NCBI GenBank assembly: GCA_020635015.1
Contig: JACKAP010000025.1
Location: 1-21,477 of the forward strand
Origin: Calditrichia bacterium
Lineage (GTDB): Bacteria; Calditrichota; Calditrichia; RBG-13-44-9; J075
Reading direction: 5' to 3'
DNA: 21,477 bases
Part shown: piece after piece, positions 7,504 to 16,085 of the stretch
Position numbering within the stretch: the stretch's first letter is position 1
Layout: each line of letters begins with the position of its first letter
Made by a program: the position numbers and the translations under genes
The notes under the pieces: model-generated
What the model saw: only the letters and a program-made list of their open reading frames with translations
The model's database searches: none
Told to the model about the DNA's origin: nothing

Positions 7504-7646
7504 TATTCCCCGCCTTCTCAAGGCGGGGACAGATTAGCGCAGCGTCCAGCAAGCCAATCAGGGGCGGTTGGGGCGCGCACAACCGCCCCTGCGCCGTTCG
7601 CTGAACGCTTCACGGCCCTGTCCCCGCCTTGAGAAGGCGGGGAATA
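7504..7646. mobile_element. MITE-like palindromic element, copy 1
   Basis: The first and last 29 bases are exact inverted repeats beginning with TATTCCCCGCC. Each end is itself a hairpin (CCCCGCCTT, loop CTC or GAG, AAGGCGGGG). Nested inside are AGCGTCCAGC (7541-7550) against GCTGAACGCT (7600-7609), and AGGGGCGGTTG (7560-7570) against CAACCGCCCCT (7580-7590). The element has no coding capacity. It is bounded by TA on both sides, as expected of a TA-targeting (IS630/mariner-like) non-autonomous element, but no transposase is present in the window. A second copy at 14859 has the same length and differs at nine positions. It ends 54 bases before the start of the TPR gene. Confidence 0.85.
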
Positions 7647-7700
7647 AGCAGACTTATTGAGATTGAATTGGATACAATATAACTGTTAAGGAATATTGCC

Positions 7701-10700
7701 ATGAACAATTCCAGAAAATATTTGCTGATCTGGACCCTGCTTCTGGGGCTTGTGGTACCGGCCTTCTCCCAGCAATATAACGAAAGCAACGATTTTTCCT
7801 ACGCTTTAAAATTATACAACGAAGGCTTCTACGACCCGGCCGCCCAGCAGTTCTCCAAATTCATCAACCGCTATCCGGGCAGCGAGCGCATCGCCGACGC
7901 GCATTTCTACTATGGCGAATCGCTCCTGAAATTACAGGAGTATGAAGATGCCCGGATCGAATTTCAGGATCTGGCGGTCAGCTTTCCCGACCATCACCGC
8001 GCTCCCCAGGGATGGATGAAAGTGGGGGAGAGCTATGAATTGCTCGGGAAAGGGGAAGAAGCTGCGAAAGCCTACGAGACGGTCAAGATCCTCTACCCCC
8101 AGGATGCACTGGCGCCCCAGGGACTGCTGAAAGCGGCGGGGATTTACATGGAGATCGACCAGGTCAACCGGGCCGAACAGATCCTGCGGGATTTTCTGAA
8201 CCGCTACCTGGAATCCTCGGAATATCCCCGCGGGCGGGTGCTCTACGGCCGGCTGCTGATCAAGAAACGCGAGTACGAGCGGGCCGGCAGCGAATTCCGC
8301 CGGGTCGCCGAAACCAGCAGCGATAAGCAGATCCTGGCCGAAGCCCGGCTGGGCGAGGCGACGGTGTTTCAGCAACTGGGCCTCTATAAGCGCGCGGAAA
8401 GCACGCTGGAGGAGATCATTAAATCCCAGAGCGGCACCCCCCAGGGATTTGAGGCGGTGATGACCCTGAGCAGCGTCTACCAGGATAACCGGGAATGGGA
8501 CAAGGCGGTGGCGGTGTTGCGTCAGGCGTTGGCGAAATACAATCTACAGGATCAGCAGGAGCAGCTCAAGCTGACCCAGGTGCGGGTGCTGATTTTAAAG
8601 GGGGATTATTTTGCCGCCCGCCGGTTGCTGGAGGAGCTGAAAACCTCCGGCGACCGGAAGCTGGCGCAGTTGGCGGTGTTCTATCAGGCCTGCTGCGATC
8701 TGGAAGAGCAGCGTTTCGATGCCGCCGGGACGGGCTTTCAAAACACCTTGCAATCCGAGCTCGACAGCGGCTATCAGATGGTGGCACTGCTCAACCTTGC
8801 CCGGCTGCACCTCCGCCAGGGCGATTTTCAGGCGGCCCGCCAGTATCTCAGCCAATACCAGGCAGCGAACTCCGGGGATCCCGGCCTGGAAGCGCTCCAT
8901 CGCGATCTGATCGAACTGGCCTTCCGCAACAAGCTGCTTTCCGCCGGAGTCGATGAGTTGCAGCGCTACCGCGGGGCTTTTCCCAACTCACTCAACCGGG
9001 ATGATCTGATCTTTGCCGCCGGCAAAGCCTTCTTCCGCGACCGCCAATATGACCGCAGCCTGATCTTCTTCGAGCAGGTTCGCGATGAGTATACCGCCTC
9101 CGCCAGCTGGGATTCCAGCCAGGCCTATATCCGCTTTATCAATACCTACTACAAATCCGGACAGCAGGCCGGCGTGAACGAGCTGGCCCGGCTGATGGGG
9201 AAGATGCTCACCGGCGCCGAGCGCAGCCAGATGCTCTACGAGCTGGGGGGGATCTATATCCGCGATCTCAAGGATTATGAAGAAGCCGCGGCAATTTTTG
9301 AAAAGTATGTCGGAGAAGCAAGCGATTCCAGCGCGCTGGGGGAAGGCTATTATTACCTGAGCGAGAGCTACCTGCGCTCGGCAGAATACCGGGAGTTTCT
9401 GGGACAGCCGGCAACCGACAGCCGCCGCAAGGCCGGTGAGGCCTTGAAAAAGGCCATCACTTACGTCAACCATTCCCCCCGCCCGGATACCCTGACCTAC
9501 CGTTTCCTGAGCGCCACCGTTCCTTCGGGAAGCGACCCGGCCAAATTTCTGCAGCTCTGGCAGCATTTCGAAACCCGTTATCCCGCCTCGGCGCTGCTGC
9601 CGCAGGTGCGTCTGTTTATCGCCGGCACCCTGTTGGCGGGTGCTGACACGACCGGCGGGCTGGCCTATCTGGATAAAATCCTGGCGGCACGCCGCGATCC
9701 TTACATCACCGGTCTGGCCTACTGGAAAAAAGCCCAGATCCTGGAAAAGCAAGGCACCCCGGAAGTGTCGATCCGACTGCTGAAAGATTTTCTGCTGGAA
9801 AATCCCGGCCACCCCTACCAGGCCCGGGGATACCAGGCTCTGAGCCGGCTGCATGCCGCCAAGGGAGAATATGAACTGGCGGCTCAGTTCCTGGAGCGGC
9901 TGATGGCGCAGTTCAATTATGCGCCGGAGGCGGAGACCGCCCCGGGATTGATCACCGACAACTATATCCGCAGCGGCGCCTATGAAAAGGCCCTGGCTTA
10001 TGTGGAACCGAAGATCAATCGGGGGCATCGCGCCGATGATCCGGTGGCGCAGCAGTATCTCTTCAACCCGGAGGCGGCGTTTTATTTCTATGCCGGCAAG
10101 GCATACTATCAACAGCAGGATTTTCATCAGGCGCGGCAGCAGTTGCTCCGTTATCTCGGCCTGTCGCAGAGCGGCGGCTTCCAGAGCGAAGCCCTGCTGC
10201 TGATGGGAAAGATGGCCCATGCGGAAGGCGACCGGGAGTCTGCCCTGCTGCATTTTTCCCTGATCAAAAAGGAAGATGATCCGCAAATTTATTATCAAGC
10301 CAACACGATTGCTGCCGATATATTAATGAAGCAGGGGAACTATGCCCAGGCGCAATTGAAATACGACGCGCTGATCCCGCTGGCGGCGAAGGAAGATGAA
10401 CGGCTGATGTTAGAAGCCGACCGGGTGCGCGCCCTGATCAACCAGGGCAAAACCAGCCTGGCGGAGTCGCAGACGGCGGCGCTGAAGAACGCCCATAAGT
10501 CTAATCCCCGCCTGGATAATTATCTGGCGGCGATCGAATATGAATATGCCCGGGTGGATTACGGCAACAAACAATTTGATGCAGCGATCAACCATTGCAA
10601 AAATATTTTGAAGCGATATAAGAAAAGCGATTATGCCGATGACGCGCAGTACCTGATCGGGCGGTCCTATGCCACGCTGAACCGCGCCAAGGATGCGATC

Positions 10701-11354
10701 AAGGAGTTTAACGAGTTTATCAAGGATTATCCGGGCAGCGAGTTGAGCGCTAATGTTTATATGACCGTTGCGGAGATCCATTTCCGGGGAGAAGCCCTGG
10801 AGGAAGGGATTGCCGCAGTCGAGCAGGCGGTGGCGGTCGCCAATACCCCGGAGACCTCCCAGGCGGCGCTGAGCATGTTGATCGCCTCCAACAAGCGGAT
10901 GGGATCGTGGGACAAGGTGCTGCGCAATGCCCGGGAATATCTCAGCCGTTTTCCCAATGCCGCCGATGCGGTGGATAAAAAGATCACTGTCGGCAATGCG
11001 CTCATCCGGCTGAATCGTTATGTGGAGGCGGTTGATTACCTGAAATCGCTAAAGTTTGAGGTGGACAGCGAGCGGGAGCCGGAAATCCAGTTTTATATCG
11101 GCGAAGCTTATTTTAATGCCGGGCAGTATGATAATGCCATCAACGAGTTTCTGAAAATTCCGCTGCTCTCGCAAAAGACCAAGCTGCCCTGGGAGGCCAG
11201 CGCGTTTTACTTTGCCGGGCAGTCCTACGAAAAGCTCGGGCGCAGCGCCGATGCGATCCGGATGTATCAGGAGATCCTCGATCGTCCGGGCATCGAACGG
11301 GATCTGAAGCTGCAGGCACGGAAATTGATCGACAAGCTAAATAACCTAAACTAA
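7701..11354 (+). CDS. Large periplasmic tetratricopeptide-repeat protein
   Basis: 1217 residues with ATG preceded by AAGGA at eight bases. Signal peptide to about residue 23 (LLLGLVVPAFS|QQ). The rest is a near-continuous array of TPR and TPR-like helical pairs. Examples are the BamD/YbgF-like ALKLYNEGFYDPAAQQFSKF with YPGSERIADAHFYYGES at the start, and near the end YADDAQYLIGRSYATL, KDAIKEFNEFIKDYPGSEL and LPWEASAFYFAGQSYEKLGR. No enzymatic domain, membrane anchor or obvious C-terminal sorting signal is seen. Such proteins act as scaffolds in the periplasm or at the outer membrane; the partner is unknown. The next gene starts 17 or 44 bases downstream and also begins with TPRs, so they are probably co-transcribed. 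A MITE lies immediately upstream. Confidence 0.88.
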   Translation: MNNSRKYLLIWTLLLGLVVPAFSQQYNESNDFSYALKLYNEGFYDPAAQQFSKFINRYPGSERIADAHFYYGESLLKLQEYEDARIEFQDLAVSFPDHHRAPQGWMKVGESYELLGKGEEAAKAYETVKILYPQDALAPQGLLKAAGIYMEIDQVNRAEQILRDFLNRYLESSEYPRGRVLYGRLLIKKREYERAGSEFRRVAETSSDKQILAEARLGEATVFQQLGLYKRAESTLEEIIKSQSGTPQGFEAVMTLSSVYQDNREWDKAVAVLRQALAKYNLQDQQEQLKLTQVRVLILKGDYFAARRLLEELKTSGDRKLAQLAVFYQACCDLEEQRFDAAGTGFQNTLQSELDSGYQMVALLNLARLHLRQGDFQAARQYLSQYQAANSGDPGLEALHRDLIELAFRNKLLSAGVDELQRYRGAFPNSLNRDDLIFAAGKAFFRDRQYDRSLIFFEQVRDEYTASASWDSSQAYIRFINTYYKSGQQAGVNELARLMGKMLTGAERSQMLYELGGIYIRDLKDYEEAAAIFEKYVGEASDSSALGEGYYYLSESYLRSAEYREFLGQPATDSRRKAGEALKKAITYVNHSPRPDTLTYRFLSATVPSGSDPAKFLQLWQHFETRYPASALLPQVRLFIAGTLLAGADTTGGLAYLDKILAARRDPYITGLAYWKKAQILEKQGTPEVSIRLLKDFLLENPGHPYQARGYQALSRLHAAKGEYELAAQFLERLMAQFNYAPEAETAPGLITDNYIRSGAYEKALAYVEPKINRGHRADDPVAQQYLFNPEAAFYFYAGKAYYQQQDFHQARQQLLRYLGLSQSGGFQSEALLLMGKMAHAEGDRESALLHFSLIKKEDDPQIYYQANTIAADILMKQGNYAQAQLKYDALIPLAAKEDERLMLEADRVRALINQGKTSLAESQTAALKNAHKSNPRLDNYLAAIEYEYARVDYGNKQFDAAINHCKNILKRYKKSDYADDAQYLIGRSYATLNRAKDAIKEFNEFIKDYPGSELSANVYMTVAEIHFRGEALEEGIAAVEQAVAVANTPETSQAALSMLIASNKRMGSWDKVLRNAREYLSRFPNAADAVDKKITVGNALIRLNRYVEAVDYLKSLKFEVDSEREPEIQFYIGEAYFNAGQYDNAINEFLKIPLLSQKTKLPWEASAFYFAGQSYEKLGRSADAIRMYQEILDRPGIERDLKLQARKLIDKLNNLN

Positions 11355-11398
11355 ACAGGGAAAGTTCGGATATGCGGGTTAATCAAAAGAGGAAGACC

Positions 11399-12712
11399 AT
11401 GAACATCGTTTTACGACAGGGAATGATCTTGTTAAGTGCGGTTGCTTTTCTGCAATGCGGCGGGGGAAGGCAGGTTTCGCAGGATGAGCCGGTGGGCGGC
11501 TCCTCTCAGGACCGTATCATCAAATTGGAGAAACAATCGGCGAAAAAGACCAATGACATTACTCTGAAAAAACAGCTTTATCGGGAATATCTCGGGATCG
11601 GCATGACTGCGAAAGCGCTGATGACCATGGAGGATATCCTGATCATCGATCCCAATCAGACGGACGTGCAGTTTGAATATGGCGAAGTGCAGTATCAAAA
11701 TGGTAATTACCGCAAGGCCTATGACGCTTTTCTGAATGTCATGCAAAGCACCCAGGGAGAAGCCTACCGCTCCCGGGTCGCCGCATATGTGTCGGGCGGT
11801 TTCACGGTGCAGCGGGTGACGTCCAGCAGCGCGGCTGAAGGATTTCCGAGCTTCTCGCCGGACGGGCGCAAGCTGCTGTTCCAGAAAAAAAGCGGCACCA
11901 ATTGGGATATTGTGGAATACGATTTATCCACTCAATCGGAAGCCACCATTATCGCCACGCCGGCCGATGAGGAATCTCCGGTCTATTCGCCGAACGGCGA
12001 GCTGATCACCTATACCAGCACCAATGAGGACGCCCGCCCGGTGGATCCCAATTACAAGGTGCGGGAGATTCTGCAGATTGACAAGACGGATAATTTTGTG
12101 CGTAAGCTTACCCAATCTGTGGCCGACGACTGGCTGCCCCGCTATAGTCACAGCGGCGAATATCTGCTGTTCGTCTCCGAGCGGAATGATTTACGCAAAG
12201 TGTCTTATGTTGCGAAACAGAGCGACTTGTTCGTGATGGAAAGCGACGGCGATTTTCAGGTGCAACTGACCAACACCCCGGCCAACGAAGGAGGCGCCTG
12301 CTTCAGTGCCGACGACAAACGGATCTTTTTTCATTCCGATCAGAACGGCACCTTCGACATTTTCAGCATGAAGCGTGACGGCAGCCAGATCATGACCCTG
12401 ATCGACGATGATGCGGGAAACGATGTCAATCCCTGCACGTCGCCGGACGGCAACTGGATTGCTTTTGTCTCTGACCGTGACGGCAATTATGAGATCTACC
12501 GCGCCCGCACCAACGGCTCCGGTGAGGAACGGCTGACGTTCCACCCGGGAGTGGATTCCAACCCGGCCTTTTCGCCGGACGGCAGCATGATCGCTTTCCA
12601 CTCCAACCGCAACGGCAATTATGATATTTACGTCATCAATCTGTCTGCGCCCACCGCAGTGCTGAACAGCGCCGAACTGGTCAGCCGCCTGCGCGAGCTT
12701 TCGCAGAATTGA
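11399..12712 (+). CDS. TPR/PD40 (TolB-like) beta-propeller lipoprotein
   Basis: 437 residues from ATG at 11399, chosen because AGAGG lies six bases upstream; an ATG at 11372 would add nine residues. The N-terminus is a lipoprotein-type signal ending AFLQC (Cys20), a non-classical lipobox with Gln before Cys. Residues about 57-116 form one or two TPRs (QFEYGEVQYQNGNYRKAYDA). From about 140 on there are at least six PD40/WD40-like blades: FSPDGRKLLF, YSPNGELITY, YSHSGEYLLFVSE, FSADDKRIFFHSDQNG, TSPDGNWIAFVSDRDG and FSPDGSMIAFHSNRNG. The propeller resembles TolB of the Tol-Pal system, but there is no TolB N-terminal domain, and tol/pal genes are absent here. It likely works with the TPR protein encoded just upstream in the envelope. 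Confidence 0.87.
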   Translation: MNIVLRQGMILLSAVAFLQCGGGRQVSQDEPVGGSSQDRIIKLEKQSAKKTNDITLKKQLYREYLGIGMTAKALMTMEDILIIDPNQTDVQFEYGEVQYQNGNYRKAYDAFLNVMQSTQGEAYRSRVAAYVSGGFTVQRVTSSSAAEGFPSFSPDGRKLLFQKKSGTNWDIVEYDLSTQSEATIIATPADEESPVYSPNGELITYTSTNEDARPVDPNYKVREILQIDKTDNFVRKLTQSVADDWLPRYSHSGEYLLFVSERNDLRKVSYVAKQSDLFVMESDGDFQVQLTNTPANEGGACFSADDKRIFFHSDQNGTFDIFSMKRDGSQIMTLIDDDAGNDVNPCTSPDGNWIAFVSDRDGNYEIYRARTNGSGEERLTFHPGVDSNPAFSPDGSMIAFHSNRNGNYDIYVINLSAPTAVLNSAELVSRLRELSQN

Positions 12713-12720
12713 AAAAGCGT

Positions 12721-12807
12721 TAATGGGTGGATGGGTGAATGAGTTGATGGGTATACGGCTCCCGCACACGACGTCAGTTTTTCCCCATTCACCCATTCAC
12801 CCATCAA
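12721..12807. repeat. Octamer repeat ATGGGTGA with inverted partner
   Basis: Left arm 12722-12752 has period 8 (AATGGGTG, GATGGGTG, AATGAGTT, GATGGGTA). Right arm 12783-12806, on the other strand, reads TTGATGGG, TGAATGGG, TGAATGGG. The arms can pair around a 30-base spacer. It begins eight bases after the PD40 gene stop; the rest of the gap to 12943 is AT-rich. Confidence 0.8.
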
Positions 12808-12860
12808 CAAATTTTCAGCGCTCGAAGTCCTCGCATTATCATTATTTTTATTCCCTTTGA

Positions 12861-12888
12861 AACCGCTGTGGCGGCTGTTATTTTTTTC
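12861..12888 (+). terminator. Possible weak intrinsic terminator
   Basis: CCGC-TGTG-GCGG forms a four-pair stem, followed after CTGTTA by seven T. The stem is short, so this is a weak candidate for ending the TPR-PD40 transcript before the transglutaminase gene. Confidence 0.25.
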
Positions 12889-12943
12889 TGAAATGAATAC
12901 AGACCGTCAACTTATCTTGAATCTCTAGACTGAGGAGATCGTA

Positions 12944-14806
12944 ATGGAACGGTTTAAATTTGGATGGATTCTGTTACTTTTCCTGGCATCTCAGATGGGA
13001 CTCGCCCAACGGATCGAGGTGTCCGGATACCAGGAATCGGAAATTGAGTACCAGTTGGAACAGGAAGTAACCCTGACCCCGGCGCTGAAGGAGCTGATCG
13101 TCAGCTTTGTGGTGCCGAGCGATTTTACCTCGCAGACCTACGAACAAAGAGTACGCAACCTTCAGATCAACATGCTGCCCCCCGCCTCCCGGGAAGAATC
13201 GAAAACCGACAGCCGGGGCAACCAGATCCGCACCTATTACTGGAGCGGCGACCTGCGCGGGCCGGTCAAGGCGACTATCCGTTTCCGTGCTGCCAACCGG
13301 GTGCACACCGATACGTTCAAGGATGATGGAAGCACTTTTCCGATGAGCGGCCTGCCGGCGGATATTACGCCCTACCTGGCGCCCACCGAGCAGGTGCCGT
13401 CATCCAATCCCCAGATCGTGCAAAAAGCCCGGGAGCTGACCGCCAACGACCGCAGCGCGTTCCAGGCCTGCCAGAGTGTGTTGGCCTGGGTGGTGGAGCA
13501 CATGCAGTATGTGCTGGTGCCGGAAAGCTACGATGGGATGTACTCCTTCCGCAGCGGCAAGGGCAACTGCCAGAATTTCAGTCACCTCGCCGCCGCGCTG
13601 CTGCGGGCGGTGGGAATTCCGGTGCGCATCGTCAACGGCATCACCCTGGACCGCCCCTTCACCCTGGGGGTGGAAGGCCGGGAATACGAGATGGAGATGG
13701 CCCAGGGGCGTCACTCCTGGATCGAGGTTTATTTTCCGCGCAGCGGATGGACTCCTTTCGATCCCCAGCAGTCGGAATTCTTTGTCAGCAACCGCTATAT
13801 TCGCATTGAAGTGGGGGTTGACAATAATGAGAGCGTCAACGACGGGCTGGTGCGCTGGAAGCAGACCCGCAGCGCCGACCGCCAGTCGCCGCGCCTGGAA
13901 GAAAATGTCTCGGCCAATTTTGTCAACGATCGGGTGCAGTTTAACGGAGTGCGCACGCCTTACCGCATCCGTAAGCTGCTTTTGAGCGTGCCGGCAGGCG
14001 AAGCGGGCCCGGTGATTGCGCAGCGAGACAAGCGCGACGACGTGCCACCGCCGGCTCCGCCGAAAGATAAACCGAAGATCACTGCCACCGAGCCGACACC
14101 GGCTGAGCCTAAACCGGCGGAACCGAAGCCGGCAGTGCCCAAGCCCGCCGAACCGAAACCGGCAGAACCTAAACCGGCCGAGCCGGCGCCGAAGCCTCAG
14201 GATCAGCCTGCCGGTGATGTCGATTATACGAAGCTGCAATACACCCGCCCATTTGCCGGCGGCAACCTGGAGTTTCCCGAAGGGGTCAATTTTGCCTTCC
14301 CCCGGGAAGTGAGCCGCAGTGACGGCGAATACCAATTGAAACGCAACTTCCTGGTGGAGACCGCCGAATATGTGACCAGCCGGCGGCAGTACGCCCAGGT
14401 GTTCACTCTGGAGGAGCCGATCCGTCTGGATAAGATCGCCCTGGCGCTTTATAATTTCGGCGGCAGCGGCCAGATCTGGCTGGAACTGAGCGAAGACAAT
14501 AACGGCGATCCCGGGCAAACCGCGGTGATCAGTCGCAAGGTCGATACCGGCTACTTGAAGACGCCCCAGGGCTACCGCTGGGTCGATTTCGATTTTTCCT
14601 CGGAAGGGATCGTGCTCTCACCGGGCAAGTATTGGTTCTTCCTGAATTTTACCGGTGCGCCGATCGTCAACTGGTTTTATAGTTACGGCAAGCCGGTCGG
14701 GCCGCTCGACGGTACCCGCAGCCGGGATCTGGGCCGTCCGGGTTGGGGACGGATCATGGTCTATGAATTCAACTACCGCGTCACCGGCAAGGGCGCTGAA
14801 CGGTAA
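12944..14806 (+). CDS. Secreted transglutaminase-like protein with Pro-Lys linker and C-terminal beta domain
   Basis: 620 residues with ATG preceded by GAGGAG. Signal peptide to about 21 (ILLLFLASQMGLA|QR). Residues 25-150 form a beta-rich region like those preceding transglutaminase-core domains. The core carries the papain-like triad Cys209 (GKGNCQNFSH), His257 (GRHSWIEVY) and Asp273 (WTPFDPQQ), all present, so a peptidase or cross-linking activity is plausible. Residues about 368-420 are a low-complexity linker of PKPAE repeats. Residues about 430-615 resemble a choice-anchor or carbohydrate-binding-like beta sandwich (QVFTLEEPIRLDKIALALYN, LELSEDNNGDPGQ, PGKYWFFLNF). Multi-domain exported transglutaminase-like proteins of this shape are common in environmental bacteria, with unknown substrates. 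It is separated from the PD40 gene by 231 bases. Confidence 0.88.
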   Translation: MERFKFGWILLLFLASQMGLAQRIEVSGYQESEIEYQLEQEVTLTPALKELIVSFVVPSDFTSQTYEQRVRNLQINMLPPASREESKTDSRGNQIRTYYWSGDLRGPVKATIRFRAANRVHTDTFKDDGSTFPMSGLPADITPYLAPTEQVPSSNPQIVQKARELTANDRSAFQACQSVLAWVVEHMQYVLVPESYDGMYSFRSGKGNCQNFSHLAAALLRAVGIPVRIVNGITLDRPFTLGVEGREYEMEMAQGRHSWIEVYFPRSGWTPFDPQQSEFFVSNRYIRIEVGVDNNESVNDGLVRWKQTRSADRQSPRLEENVSANFVNDRVQFNGVRTPYRIRKLLLSVPAGEAGPVIAQRDKRDDVPPPAPPKDKPKITATEPTPAEPKPAEPKPAVPKPAEPKPAEPKPAEPAPKPQDQPAGDVDYTKLQYTRPFAGGNLEFPEGVNFAFPREVSRSDGEYQLKRNFLVETAEYVTSRRQYAQVFTLEEPIRLDKIALALYNFGGSGQIWLELSEDNNGDPGQTAVISRKVDTGYLKTPQGYRWVDFDFSSEGIVLSPGKYWFFLNFTGAPIVNWFYSYGKPVGPLDGTRSRDLGRPGWGRIMVYEFNYRVTGKGAER

Positions 14807-14809
14807 GTA

Positions 14810-14844
14810 ATGGTAAATGCTTAATGCTCAATGTGAAATGGTAA
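14810..14844. repeat. Heptamer repeat ATGNNNA x5
   Basis: Five consecutive units ATGGTAA, ATGCTTA, ATGCTCA, ATGTGAA and ATGGTAA start three bases after the end of the preceding stop codon. The period is again 7, but the sequence is unrelated to the other repeat families. No inverted partner is seen; the second MITE copy begins 14 bases further on and may have displaced it. Confidence 0.7.
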
Positions 14845-14858
14845 TTGTTGATACATAC

Positions 14859-15001
14859 TATTCCCCGCCTTCTCAAGGCGGGGACAGATTTACGAAGCGT
14901 CCAGCAAGTAAATCAGGGGCGGTTGGAACGTGCGCAACCGCCCCTGCGCCGTTCGCTGAACGCTTCACGGCCCTGTCCCCGCCTTGAGAAGGCGGGGAAT
15001 A
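14859..15001. mobile_element. MITE-like palindromic element, copy 2
   Basis: Same 143-base length and orientation as the copy at 7504, with nine substitutions and no gaps. The 29-base inverted ends and the last 60 or so bases are identical. The changes fall in the middle-left part. An internal stem GATTTAC (14887-14893) / GTAAATC (14908-14914) is perfect here. In copy 1 the corresponding arms are GATTAGC / GCCAATC: one pair has swapped A-T for G-C on both sides, and one pair is A opposite C (a G-U pair in RNA from the minus strand). The element ends 34 bases before the nucleosidase-like gene and is again bounded by TA. Confidence 0.85.
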
Positions 15002-15035
15002 ATTTGCTCGACAAAATCTTGCTAAGAAACAAGTT

Positions 15036-16085
15036 ATGCAGACGCACCAGGAAGCAAAGCAATTGCTGACCTTCGCCCACCGCGGCGAGGCGCAGGCATT
15101 TCTCCGGCAACGGAACTTCCGCCCGCGTACTTTCTACTTTGAAGGCCTGTATGAGAATGATTCTGAACTACTGCTGTTGACCGGTGAGGGGCTGCAATCG
15201 ACCGCCGAACGGCTGGCGGCGGTATGCGGGGCTTTCCGCGAGGAGGTCGGCAGTGTGGTCAATCTTGGCATCGCCGGCAGCCTGGCGCCCCACTGTCTGC
15301 CGGGAGCGGTTTATTCAGTGCGCACGGCTTACGGCTTCCGGGGCGGGAAGGTGCAGTTCAAGACCTATAGCGGCAGCGATCCCGGGGCCCAGATCGACTG
15401 CATCTCCGCCGACCAACGGATTCTGCAGGCGGCAGATGCCGGGCAATTGGCGCATTTTGCCCCGCTGGTCGATCGTGAATTATGGGCCGGGGCGGCAGTG
15501 TGCGCCTTGTTTAACCTGCCTTTCCGGGCCTATAAGCTGGTGAGCGACCGGGCCGGGGAGGGAGAGTTCTGTGCAAATATCCGGGAACAGGCCGAGCAGT
15601 TCAGCGAACAACTGCTGGGTTTTTATGAAGGCCTTTCCCTGCCGGCAGCGGAAGCGCCGGCGGCAGTTGACGACAACCTCCCGGAAGGGTTCTACCTGAC
15701 CACCTCTCAGCAGCGCCGGCTGCGCACGGTACTGCAGCATCTGAAAATCAAATATACTGAAGATGATGGGCAACTGCTGGCGAAAGCCGGTATGGCATCG
15801 ATCCTCGCGATGGACATCAATCCCAAAAAACGCACCACACTGCTTCTGGAGGGATTAGACAGCCTGCTCAACCCGTTTAACGCCCGTCTGCGCGCCCGGC
15901 TGGATGAGCTGTGCCGCCCCCTGGCAGCGGCGAACTGCCGGGTGCAGTTTTCCCGCGATTATGAAGACGATCGCCTGGAACTCACCGCTCAAATCGAACA
16001 TCCCCGCCACCTGGAAAAGCTGCGCCGGGCCCTGGAAGCATTTGATTATGCGCAGGTCATCCGCACCTTGAACGGAGAATGGTAA
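15036..16085 (+). CDS. MTA/SAH-nucleosidase-like protein with extra C-terminal domain
   Basis: 349 residues. Residues 1-200 fit the PNP/MTAN nucleoside phosphorylase-nucleosidase superfamily: TGEGLQSTAERLAAV (49-63), VVNLGIAGSLAPHCLPGAVY (74-93), RELWAGAAVCALFNLPF (147-163) and YKLVSDRAGE (166-175). Hand alignment with E. coli MTAN puts the three catalytic acids at Glu18, Glu148 and Asp171, all conserved. The ribose-contacting Met beside the second acid is Arg147. The family cleaves the N-glycosidic bond of 5'-thio/deoxyadenosines or related nucleosides. Residues about 210-349 are an extra domain with no sure match; its end (helix, CRVQFSRDYEDDRLELTAQI, helix) is loosely reminiscent of the ParB C-terminal dimerisation fold. 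The gene overlaps the radical SAM gene by seven bases. The ribosome site is weak. Confidence 0.82.
   Translation: MQTHQEAKQLLTFAHRGEAQAFLRQRNFRPRTFYFEGLYENDSELLLLTGEGLQSTAERLAAVCGAFREEVGSVVNLGIAGSLAPHCLPGAVYSVRTAYGFRGGKVQFKTYSGSDPGAQIDCISADQRILQAADAGQLAHFAPLVDRELWAGAAVCALFNLPFRAYKLVSDRAGEGEFCANIREQAEQFSEQLLGFYEGLSLPAAEAPAAVDDNLPEGFYLTTSQQRRLRTVLQHLKIKYTEDDGQLLAKAGMASILAMDINPKKRTTLLLEGLDSLLNPFNARLRARLDELCRPLAAANCRVQFSRDYEDDRLELTAQIEHPRHLEKLRRALEAFDYAQVIRTLNGEW

Noticed and set aside
8988..10298. 436-residue open frame opposite the TPR gene
   Set aside because: Shadow of the long TPR frame; no signal peptide or motifs of its own.
13400..14518. 372-residue open frame opposite the transglutaminase gene
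   Set aside because: Arg/His-rich antisense product; the sense strand has an intact catalytic triad and signal peptide.
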